NCBI GenBank assembly: GCA_049642385.1
Contig: JBAROU010000138.1
Span: forward strand, 1-16,027
DNA: 16,027 nt
DNA from: JBAROU01 sp049642385
GTDB lineage: Bacteria; Chloroflexota; Dehalococcoidia; DSTF01; RBG-16-68-14
Direction: 5' to 3'
A program made the translations under genes and the position numbers. A model generated the notes under the pieces. The model made no database searches. It worked only from the letters and a program-made list of their open reading frames with translations, and was not told where the DNA came from. Of the stretch, positions 6,815 to 13,061 are shown piece after piece (the first letter of the stretch is position 1; each line of letters opens with the position of its first letter).

Positions 6815-6864
6815 GGCGTACGTCACCGCGTACTGAAGTCCGCGGCATGGTTGGTAGACAATCG

Positions 6865-7266
6865 TCATTCTACGTTGACGACGATGTTCTCCTGGCCGTC
6901 ACGGGCGACGATCATCTCGACCGGTTCGTCGTCGCTGAGGTTGATCTCCTGGTGAACGGCCTCCGGCGGGACGAAGATGAAGTCGCCCGGGCCGGCGTCG
7001 AGCGTGCGTTCGAGCTTCGGGCCGAAGCGCATGCGCGCACGGCCGCTGATCACGTAGATAGCGCTCTCCAGCGGGCCGTGGTGGTGCACGCCCGACTTCA
7101 TGCCAGGCGCCATGGTGACGTAGCCGACCCAGAGCTTTTCCGAGCCGACGGTGGAGCGGGCGACACCGGCCTCGCGCGCCATGCCGGGCGTCTGCGCGGT
7201 GCCAGCGTCGCGCTCGTGCGGGCGAACGACGCGCAGCTCGCGGGTTTCGATGCGCTCGGACGTCAT
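6865..7266 (-). CDS. Single-domain cupin protein
   Basis: 133 residues. Cupin motif 1: GMKSGVHHHGPLESAIYVISG, with His61, His63 and Glu67. Motif 2: GDFIFVPPEAVHQEIN, with His105. These would bind one divalent metal. The domain fills most of the protein, leaving an N-terminal ~40 residues rich in Arg and Glu. Its role is unknown: small cupins act as metal-dependent isomerases, dioxygenases or sensors. The start at 7266 is chosen because ATGA overlaps the upstream stop and AGGAGA lies about eight bases before it. It lies between the fumarase alpha and beta genes, and 64 bases separate it from fumB. Confidence 0.88.
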   Translation of the reverse strand: MTSERIETRELRVVRPHERDAGTAQTPGMAREAGVARSTVGSEKLWVGYVTMAPGMKSGVHHHGPLESAIYVISGRARMRFGPKLERTLDAGPGDFIFVPPEAVHQEINLSDDEPVEMIVARDGQENIVVNVE

Positions 7267-7571
7267 GCCACGGTCTCCTGAGGTCTGGTGATGCGCAGGA
7301 TGACCTCGTCGCCTTCCTCCAACTGCTCGAAGGCGAAGAAGGGGCAACATTCGCGCTCTTCGTCGATGAACGTGACGACACGCTCCCACATGCCGGGCGT
7401 CGCCGCGAAGTGAAACGTTGCGCCGTGCTCGGTGGTCTCCTGCGCAGTCGCAGCCCCGAGTAACGCGTCGGGTGGCTCGTTGCGCGCGCGGGCGGTCTCA
7501 GCGTCGAGCAGGCAGACCTGGTCGGCATTCGCGTCCTTGGGTTCTACGAAGCGACGCCGTGACTCTGGCAT
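7263..7571 (-). CDS. Small conserved-type protein with ECCPFF motif
   Basis: 102 residues. The N-terminal half is polar and Ala/Glu-rich. The C-terminal half contains MWERVVTFIDEERECCPFFA (61-80), then FEQLEEGDEVILRI. I recognise the pattern of a helix ending in Glu, two adjacent cysteines and PFF, then an amphipathic beta strand, from small proteins of unknown function; adjacent Cys75-Cys76 could bind metal or form a redox pair. The start at 7571 is preferred over 7613, because the longer form begins inside the CACAGAT repeat. A weak AGAGGG precedes it. Its TGA overlaps the cupin start, so the pair is probably translated together. No function assigned. Confidence 0.75.
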   Translation of the reverse strand: MPESRRRFVEPKDANADQVCLLDAETARARNEPPDALLGAATAQETTEHGATFHFAATPGMWERVVTFIDEERECCPFFAFEQLEEGDEVILRITRPQETVA

Positions 7572-7589
7572 AAGGGCCCTCTCAATCAG

Positions 7590-7654
7590 CCACAGATGAA
7601 CACAGATTGACACAGATGGTTTGGTTATCTGTGTTCATCTGTGAATATCTGTGG
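7590..7654. repeat. 10-bp-periodic CACAGAT hairpin repeat
   Basis: Three CACAGAT units start at 7591, 7601 and 7611, exactly 10 bases apart. After a 9-base spacer (GGTTTGGTT) three ATCTGTG units follow at 7627, 7637 and 7647, again 10 apart. The two 28-base arms form a long hairpin with mismatches only in the 3-base spacers. It fills the gap between the fumA stop and the next gene. I recall similar CACAGATGAA-type intergenic repeats from several unrelated bacterial genomes, but cannot check. It may act as transcript-end structure or attenuator within the operon. Not a CRISPR: units are too short and inverted in the second half. Confidence 0.85.
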
Positions 7655-7657
7655 CAT

Positions 7658-8527
7658 TCACAGCGACGCTTCTTTCAGGCGGGCGCTGTGGCACTGAAGG
7701 TTGACGCCCACCGGCAACGCAGTGATGTGCGTCGGGTATGTCTCGATGTTGACGGCGAGGGCGGTGTTCACGCCGCCGACCGCCTGCGGGCCGACTCCGA
7801 GCGCATTCACCTTTTCGAGCAGCTCGCGCTCGAACTCTGCCGTCTCCGGGTCGGGGCTGGGCACGTCGACGCCGCGGGTGACGCCTTTCTTCGCCAGGTA
7901 CATGGCGTATTCGGCGCTGCCGCCGACGCCGACGCCAACGATGAGCGGTGGGCAGGGGTTGCCGCCCGACTCCTCGATCGTGCGCAGGACGAACTCGACG
8001 ATGGCGTCCTTGCCCGCCGACGGGAGCATGATGCTGAGGCGGCTCATGTTCTCGCAGCCGCCGCCTTTGGGCAGCACCTTGATCGTGAACGCGTCACCGG
8101 GCGCGACTTCGGTGTGAATGACGGCGGGCGTATTGTCCTTGGTGTTCACGCGCGATGAGAAGGGGTGATCGACGATCGAGGCGCGCAGGTAGCCCTCCGT
8201 GTAGCCCTTCGACACGCCTTTATTGATCGCGTCGACGAGGGAGCCGCCGACGACGTGGACGTCCTGGCCGAGCTCGACGAAGACAATGGTGGTGCCGGTG
8301 TCCTGACAGAGCGGGATCATCTCGCGCTTGGCAAGATCGGCGTTCTCCAGGATCTCGATCAGCACCTGCTTGCCCAGTTCCGACTTCTCGCTGTCGCGCG
8401 CCCGCTCGAGGCCCTGGAGCACGTCCTCCGGCAGGAAGTGTGTCGCGCTCTGGCAGAGCTCTGCGACGGTCTCCGTGATGCGGTCGACGTGGAGGTCACG
8501 GACGCGGGTCGATGTGTCAGTGGTCAT
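7658..8527 (-). CDS. fumA: Class I fumarate hydratase, alpha subunit
   Basis: 289 residues, equivalent to the N-terminal part of single-chain class I (4Fe-4S, oxygen-sensitive) fumarases. The three cluster cysteines are Cys74 in PLCQDTG, Cys192 in NPCPPLIVGVGVGG and Cys279 in NLQCHSAR; their spacing agrees with E. coli FumA. LPKGGGCENMSRL (about 152-164) is the conserved substrate region, with a cysteine where I would expect alanine or serine. Works with the beta subunit at 6159-6800 to interconvert fumarate and malate. ATG start with AAAGGGG nine bases upstream. The usual arrangement has beta directly after alpha; here a hairpin repeat and two small genes intervene. The symbol denotes the alpha subunit. 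Confidence 0.94.
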   Translation of the reverse strand: MTTDTSTRVRDLHVDRITETVAELCQSATHFLPEDVLQGLERARDSEKSELGKQVLIEILENADLAKREMIPLCQDTGTTIVFVELGQDVHVVGGSLVDAINKGVSKGYTEGYLRASIVDHPFSSRVNTKDNTPAVIHTEVAPGDAFTIKVLPKGGGCENMSRLSIMLPSAGKDAIVEFVLRTIEESGGNPCPPLIVGVGVGGSAEYAMYLAKKGVTRGVDVPSPDPETAEFERELLEKVNALGVGPQAVGGVNTALAVNIETYPTHITALPVGVNLQCHSARLKEASL

Positions 8528-8581
8528 GGCGGTGTACCCCTTTGTTGCGAAATGTTTGTCGAAGGCGATCCTCTCGACCCC

Positions 8582-8587
8582 AGTATA
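8582..8587 (-). promoter_or_regulatory. Possible -10 element upstream of fumA
   Basis: In the 82-bp gap between the methyltransferase and fumA the minus strand reads GATATACTGG; TATACT matches 5 of 6 consensus positions and would give a leader of about 50 bases. No good -35 lies 16-19 bases upstream, so this is tentative. If real, fumA can be transcribed independently of mdh. Confidence 0.3.
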
Positions 8588-8609
8588 TCGCGCCTACGGG
8601 GGTGCGCCG

Positions 8610-9410
8610 TCAGCGCGGCTTTCTCCCCAGCGTCAGCGTGATGACAAGCGGCCGCGTAACGGAGCCACCGTATTCCTCGTCGATGACTCCGCTGAGTTCG
8701 GCGATGAGCCCCTCGCGCGCCGCCGGCTCCATCACCTGGGTTACGGAATAGGAGCGCACCAGGTCCGCGTACGCGGCGGTCCGGTACGTCTGGTCCCATC
8801 GGTAGCGATGGAGCATCACGTCCTCAAAGAGCCCCGACTCCACGATCTCCTGGTACTCGCGTGGAACGACGTCCGCGCCGGGAGGCTCGGCTGGGTCGTC
8901 CAAGGGATTGTATTTCTTGTAGATCGGGAAGACACGGGCGAAGAACCCGCGATCGATCTCTGAGCGGATCTGGTTCGTGCCGATGATCGCCAGCGCGCCG
9001 CCGGGCCGCAGGAGATCGCGGCTCTTCTGCAGGCGCACGTCCGCCTGCACCCAGTGAAACGCTGTCGCGGATACGACGGCGTCGTACGTCGCCAGGGGTA
9101 GCGCGCATGCTTCGAACGATGCATTGATCACTTGCAGGCGATCGGGGAACGCAGCAGCGAGCTTGTCTTGAAGAAACGCCGCAAGCCTCGGCCCTATTTC
9201 TACCGCGGTCACCGACGCGCCACGCTCGAGCAGCGGCTTCGTCGCCTTTCCGGTGCCCGGACCGATTTCGACTACGGCTGGACTTCGAGATGTCGTGCTG
9301 ACGTACGCGAACAGGTCGTCGAAGAGTGGCTCAGGATACGTTGGCCGGACACGATGGTAGATCTCCGGCACAGTATCGAACCCGAGCCGTTCTTCGGTGA
9401 TGTCGGTCAC
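8610..9410 (-). CDS. Class I SAM-dependent methyltransferase
   Basis: 266 residues. Motif I VVEIGPGTGKATKPLLERGA (about 46-65) and the acidic strand end VTAVEIGP define the SAM site; YDAVVSATAFHWV and LLRPGGALAIIG are motifs II and III. The N-terminal FDTVPEIYHRVRPTYPEPLF is shared with methyltransferase type 11-like proteins of unknown substrate. Aromatic residues (Tyr, Phe, Trp) are frequent in the C-terminal half. GTG start; GGGAG lies about 13 bases upstream, a long spacing. 28 bases separate it from mdh, so it is probably co-transcribed. No link to central metabolism can be seen apart from position. Confidence 0.87.
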   Translation of the reverse strand: MTDITEERLGFDTVPEIYHRVRPTYPEPLFDDLFAYVSTTSRSPAVVEIGPGTGKATKPLLERGASVTAVEIGPRLAAFLQDKLAAAFPDRLQVINASFEACALPLATYDAVVSATAFHWVQADVRLQKSRDLLRPGGALAIIGTNQIRSEIDRGFFARVFPIYKKYNPLDDPAEPPGADVVPREYQEIVESGLFEDVMLHRYRWDQTYRTAAYADLVRSYSVTQVMEPAAREGLIAELSGVIDEEYGGSVTRPLVITLTLGRKPR

Positions 9411-9438
9411 GGTGGTTCGAGATCTCCCTGCCGGCGCT

Positions 9439-10395
9439 CTACACCTTGACCGGCGGCTCGAGCAGGGCGATTAGCTCGCGCGTGGCATCGGCCGCGACGC
9501 CGATCTTAGCGCGCTCGTCGTCTGAGACGGGCACTTCGTACACGTGCTGGACGCCACCCGTGCCGAGCTGGACGATGGTGCCGCAGAAGACGCCCTTGAT
9601 GCCATACTCGCCCTGGAACAGTATCGCGCAGGGCATGAGGCGGTGCTGGTCGAGCAGGATCGCCTCCACCATGTCGGATGTCGCGACGGCGGGCGCCTGG
9701 TAGGCGCTGCCGGTCTTGAGCAAGCCGAGCACCTCAGCGCCACCCTTCATCGTGCGCTCGACGAGCGCATCGATGCGATCTTTGGGCAAGAGCGACGTGA
9801 GCGGGATGCCGCCGACTTCGGTTCGGCTGACGGCGGGCACCATCGTCGTGTCGGTGTGGCCGCCGAGCACGTAGCCGTGCACGTCACGGATGGAGACGCC
9901 CAGCTCGTGCGAGATGAACGTCCGGTAGCGGGCGCTGTCGAGCATGCCGCCCTGGCCGATGACGCGCTCGCGCGGAAAGCCGGAGGCATCGAGCGCGACG
10001 TGGCACATGGCGTCCATGGGGTTGGCGAAGATGATCAGCGTCGCATCGGGCGAGTGCCTGGCGGCTGATTCGACCATGCTGCGCATGATCTGAGCGTTGC
10101 CGTTGAGCATGTCCTCGCGGCTCTGGCCGGGCTTGCGGGGCAAGCCTGCCGTGAACACGACGACCTCGGAGTTGGCGGTCTCATCCCAAGTGTCGGTGGC
10201 GATGACCTGGCTGTCGAAGCCGGCCCAAGCAGCGGACTGCTCCAGGTCGAGCGCCTTGCCGTGGTGCATCGTCTCGACGATGCTCGGCTCGTCCTTGAGG
10301 AAGACGTCGCAGTACTTGCGCTCGACGAGTCGCTGGGCGATCGCGCCGCCGGTCATGCCAGCGCCGACGACGGTGACTTTCTTCCGTGTGCTCAT
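9439..10395 (-). CDS. mdh: Malate dehydrogenase (LDH-like type)
   Basis: 318 residues. Oxidises malate to oxaloacetate with NAD. Rossmann motif GAGMTGG (11-17) with Asp35 after the second strand favours NAD. The mobile loop reads AGLPRKPGQSRED (83-95), where Arg87 in place of the glutamine of lactate dehydrogenases indicates malate specificity. Asn125 in ANPMDAM, Asp153 and Arg156 in GGMLDSARYR, and the catalytic His180 in LGGHTDTTMVP are all present. The type resembles the tetrameric enzymes of Chloroflexus and other bacteria with LDH-like MDH. AGAAGGAG precedes the ATG. Preceded by the cloverleaf repeat, which separates it from the cyclase gene. Confidence 0.95.
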   Translation of the reverse strand: MSTRKKVTVVGAGMTGGAIAQRLVERKYCDVFLKDEPSIVETMHHGKALDLEQSAAWAGFDSQVIATDTWDETANSEVVVFTAGLPRKPGQSREDMLNGNAQIMRSMVESAARHSPDATLIIFANPMDAMCHVALDASGFPRERVIGQGGMLDSARYRTFISHELGVSIRDVHGYVLGGHTDTTMVPAVSRTEVGGIPLTSLLPKDRIDALVERTMKGGAEVLGLLKTGSAYQAPAVATSDMVEAILLDQHRLMPCAILFQGEYGIKGVFCGTIVQLGTGGVQHVYEVPVSDDERAKIGVAADATRELIALLEPPVKV

Positions 10396-10447
10396 GTGGG
10401 ACTCCTTCTGTTGGTGTCGCTACCAGCGTAGCATCGCCCGATGGTTC

Positions 10448-10496
10448 GTAGGGGCGACCGTCTGGTCGCCCAGGGCGCACAGCCGTGCGCCCCTAC
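10448..10496. repeat. Cloverleaf-like GTAGGGGCG intergenic repeat
   Basis: The element is bounded by GTAG and CTAC and contains two perfect 8-bp hairpins side by side: GGGCGACC-gtct-GGTCGCCC (10452-10471) and GGGCGCAC-agcc-GTGCGCCC (10473-10492). The outer arms GTAGGGGCG and CGCCCCTAC can also pair with each other, so a three-way junction or one long stem is possible. I recognise the GTAGGGGCGACC...GCCCCTAC form as a small dispersed repeat common in GC-rich bacteria, including Chloroflexota and metagenomic sequence, from memory only. It lies at the 3' end of the cyclase gene and supplies its stop codon. No T-run follows, so termination would be structural at most. Confidence 0.85.
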
Positions 10497-11833
10497 ACCT
10501 GCACCGCCCAGACACGCACCGGCTCCGCAACGCCCTTTAGCTCCTGCTCGCCGTGGTCTTCGAACACGACGCCAGCGGAGGTGCGGGCGAGGTCGCGCAC
10601 GGTCTGCGAGACGAGCACCTCGCCCGGGGCACTGGCGTCCGCGATGCGCGAGGCGATGTTCACCGCGCCACCGTAGACATTGTTGTCCTCACGGATGACG
10701 TCGCCCGCATGGACGCCGAGATGGAGCGGTAGACCGGCCGCTTCGCCAGCGTGGGCGCAGCGCTGGGCGGCCTCGATCGCCTGGCGGGCGGACGAGAAGA
10801 CAGCGAGCACGCCGTCGCCGAGGAGCTTACCCTCGACAGGTATGCCGTCGTGCTCGCGGATCAGCGCGCGCAACGACGTGTCCAACTCGCGCGCGCGTTC
10901 GCGGAACGTCGCGTCGCCGAGCTGCTCTGTGAGGGCGGTGGAGTCCGCGATGTCGGCGAAGAGGATGATGGCGGTGCCGGAGGAAAGCTCCTGCCGGAGC
11001 GTCGCCGCCACTTTCCTCTCAGTGGCTGTGGGAACCAGCCCGCCCTCGCGCAGGAACTCGTCGATGACTTGGGCGAAGTCGTCGGTCTCGACGAGCCGCG
11101 CGTTGGGAATCAACGGCGCGAGCCGCCTCGCGAGGTCGCCCACTCTGTCGACAAGCCAGGTCTTGTCGTGGACTACGATCGTCGGTGTGCTGATTTGCTG
11201 CACCAGATCTCGCACGTCTATCCTTTCCGCCGCATCTCGATACGCCACGTAGGCCGTGGGTGCCATCCCGGCTCGCATCGCCTCCGCAAAGTTCCGGGCG
11301 CGCTCGCTGTCCGTATATCCCGTCACGGAACTGGCAAGGGCGAGCGTGGAAAACTCCCAGGCATCGCCGACCGAGGCCAGGGTCTGTTGCGAGACGCGCA
11401 TTGCGGGCACCAGCTCGTACCAGTCGGAGCCGGCGGCGTATGTGTTGCTCAGGACGAGATGGGTGACTCGATCCGGGTGTTGGACAGCGTGTGCGATAGC
11501 TGCTGGCCCGCCCTGAATCGCTCCGCAGAGAGCGAACCTGTTAGGCGCCGCACGCTCCACGACAGCCTCCAGGTCGCGTGACCGGCCTTCGAGCGTCCAG
11601 TCATCAATATCGCGGTCCGACGACCCCGTGCCCCTGCTGTCGTAGGTGATGACCGACCAGCCCAGTGAGACGAGATCGTCGAAGGGGCCGGTGAAGGTGC
11701 TTGAGACGCGCTTGTACATGTGGACGTTGCCGAAGATGCTGCTGGGAAACACAATCGCTGGTCCGACCCCGAACACGGCGTACGCGATGTTCACCCCATC
11801 GCTCGTCTTCGCGTACTGGATGCGCGGCTCCAT
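10493..11833 (-). CDS. Alpha/beta-hydrolase-like domain fused to class III adenylate cyclase
   Basis: 446 residues. Residues 1-265 have the alpha/beta-hydrolase fold (YDSRGTGSSDR; elbow LCGAIQGGPAA), but the elbow nucleophile is Ile106 and the late region VETDDFAQVIDEF lacks the expected catalytic His, so this half is probably a sensor rather than an enzyme. Residues 285-446 are a class III nucleotidyl cyclase: metal-binding Asp294 (FADIADST) and Asp340 (LLGDGV), base-selecting Lys336 (EGKLLGDG), and transition-state Asn392 and Arg396 (VNIASRI). At the second base-contact position Asn385 replaces the usual Asp. The architecture matches Mycobacterium Rv1900c. Expected to form homodimers making cAMP. 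No transmembrane segment. Starts 30 bases after icd; weak ribosome binding site. The stop codon lies in the repeat at 10448-10496. Confidence 0.88.
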   Translation of the reverse strand: MEPRIQYAKTSDGVNIAYAVFGVGPAIVFPSSIFGNVHMYKRVSSTFTGPFDDLVSLGWSVITYDSRGTGSSDRDIDDWTLEGRSRDLEAVVERAAPNRFALCGAIQGGPAAIAHAVQHPDRVTHLVLSNTYAAGSDWYELVPAMRVSQQTLASVGDAWEFSTLALASSVTGYTDSERARNFAEAMRAGMAPTAYVAYRDAAERIDVRDLVQQISTPTIVVHDKTWLVDRVGDLARRLAPLIPNARLVETDDFAQVIDEFLREGGLVPTATERKVAATLRQELSSGTAIILFADIADSTALTEQLGDATFRERARELDTSLRALIREHDGIPVEGKLLGDGVLAVFSSARQAIEAAQRCAHAGEAAGLPLHLGVHAGDVIREDNNVYGGAVNIASRIADASAPGEVLVSQTVRDLARTSAGVVFEDHGEQELKGVAEPVRVWAVQV

Positions 11834-11863
11834 GAGGACAGCTTACTCGATTGCGGCGGCGTC

Positions 11864-12946
11864 TTACGCCCGCAGCTTCTCGATCACCGCGTCCGCGACT
11901 TGGGAGGTGCCGACGGCGCTGGGGTCGTTGCGTTCCGCCTTCATGTCGTAGGTGACGGACTTTCCTGCGCGGATGATGTCCGCCAGGGCGCGCTCCAGGC
12001 GGTCGGCGGCGTCGCGCTCGCCGATGTGGCGGAGCATGAGCATGCCGGAGAACATCATCGCCATCGGGTTGACCTTGTTCTGGCCAGCGTACTTCGGGGC
12101 GCTGCCGTGCGTCGGCTCGAAGAGCGCGCCGTCGTCGCCGATGTTCGCACCGGGGGCGACGCCGAGGCCGCCGACGAGGCCGGCGCAGAGGTCGGAGATG
12201 ATGTCGCCGTAGAGGTTGGGCAGCACGAGCAGGTCGAACTGCTCCGGACGCTGGACGAGCTGCATGCAGAGGTTGTCCACGATCACATCCCAGAACTCGA
12301 TGTCCGGGTACTGCTTCGCCACGTCGCGCGCGACAGCGAGGAACAGCCCGTCCGAGTACTTCATGATGTTCGCTTTGTGAATCGCGGTGACGGCCTTTCG
12401 TTTGTTCGCGCGCGCGTACTCGAACGCGTAGGTGACGATGCGCCGGCTGCCGAACTCGGAGATCGGCTTGAGGGAGACGCCGGCGTCGTCGCGCAGGCGT
12501 CCCTGGCCACTCGCCTCGGTAATGTCCGAGAGCTTCGGGACCCACTCAGAGCCCTTCTCGAACTCGACGCCGGCGTAGAGGTCCTCCGTGTTCTCGCGCA
12601 CGATGACGATGTCGACACCTTCGTAGCGAGTGCGGACGCCCTGGTAGGTCTTGCAGGGCCGGACGCAGGCATAAAGGTTGAGCGACTTGCGCAGCGCCAC
12701 GTTCACGGAGCGAAAGCCCGTACCGACGGGCGTCGTCACGGGCCCCTTGATCGCGATCTTGTTGCGCCTGATCGACTCGAGCACGCGCTCTGGTAGGGGC
12801 GTTCCTTCGCGCTCCATCACATCGATACCGGCGTCCTGCACGTCCCACTCGATCGGGACGCCGGTGGCCTCGAGGACGCGCCGGGTCGCCTCAGCGATCT
12901 CCGGGCCGGTGCCGTCGCCGGGGATGAGGGTGATGGTGTAGGTCAT
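11864..12946 (-). CDS. icd: Isocitrate dehydrogenase, beta-decarboxylating dehydrogenase family
   Basis: 360 residues. Oxidatively decarboxylates isocitrate to 2-oxoglutarate. IPGDGTGPEI (8-17) is the N-terminal family motif. Substrate residues Ser80, Asn82, Arg86 and Arg96 lie in FRSVNVALRK and CVRP; Tyr124 in NTEDLYAGVE matches the catalytic Tyr160 of E. coli Icd. The cofactor loop THGSAPKYAGQNKVNP carries Lys, Tyr and Val at the positions that give NADP preference in E. coli (Lys344, Tyr345, Val351), and VTYDM keeps Tyr391, but Ala stands at Arg395. NADP use is likely but not certain. The length is between E. coli Icd and IDH3-type enzymes. ATG start with GAAAGGG nearby. First gene of the minus-strand series. 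Confidence 0.93.
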   Translation of the reverse strand: MTYTITLIPGDGTGPEIAEATRRVLEATGVPIEWDVQDAGIDVMEREGTPLPERVLESIRRNKIAIKGPVTTPVGTGFRSVNVALRKSLNLYACVRPCKTYQGVRTRYEGVDIVIVRENTEDLYAGVEFEKGSEWVPKLSDITEASGQGRLRDDAGVSLKPISEFGSRRIVTYAFEYARANKRKAVTAIHKANIMKYSDGLFLAVARDVAKQYPDIEFWDVIVDNLCMQLVQRPEQFDLLVLPNLYGDIISDLCAGLVGGLGVAPGANIGDDGALFEPTHGSAPKYAGQNKVNPMAMMFSGMLMLRHIGERDAADRLERALADIIRAGKSVTYDMKAERNDPSAVGTSQVADAVIEKLRA

Positions 12947-12991
12947 GTGGGGACGCCCTTTCGTTTTGTCGGTGCCGTAGGTTCGGTTCCC

Positions 12992-13020
12992 AGTCTAACG
13001 TAGGGACACTCCAGCTTCAC
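12992..13020 (-). promoter_or_regulatory. Putative promoter of icd
   Basis: On the minus strand GTGAAG (13015-13020) and TAGACT (12992-12997) are 17 bases apart, giving a leader of about 40 bases to the icd ATG. The -35 is weak (TGA core only), but the -10 is identical to that proposed for sdhA, with the same spacing. Confidence 0.35.
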
Positions 13021-13061
13021 GCCCTTTATTCCCCTACCTTCCTACCGATTATTCCTATGGA

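Noticed and set aside
5310..6836. Long + strand open frame (508 codons) opposite the metallo-hydrolase and fumB genes
   Set aside because: It is a GC-rich antisense frame. The minus-strand genes have clear family motifs and ribosome binding sites; this frame gives an Arg/Ala/Asp-rich product without recognisable motifs.
7590..7654. CRISPR-like array
   Set aside because: Units are 7 bases with 3-base spacers and the second half is inverted; no cas genes nearby.
11604..12545. 313-codon minus-strand frame overlapping icd and the cyclase
   Set aside because: Out of frame with both confirmed genes and dominated by Arg, His and Pro, as expected of a shadow frame.
11720..12796. 358-codon + strand frame opposite icd
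   Set aside because: Antisense shadow; the icd frame on the other strand is unambiguous.
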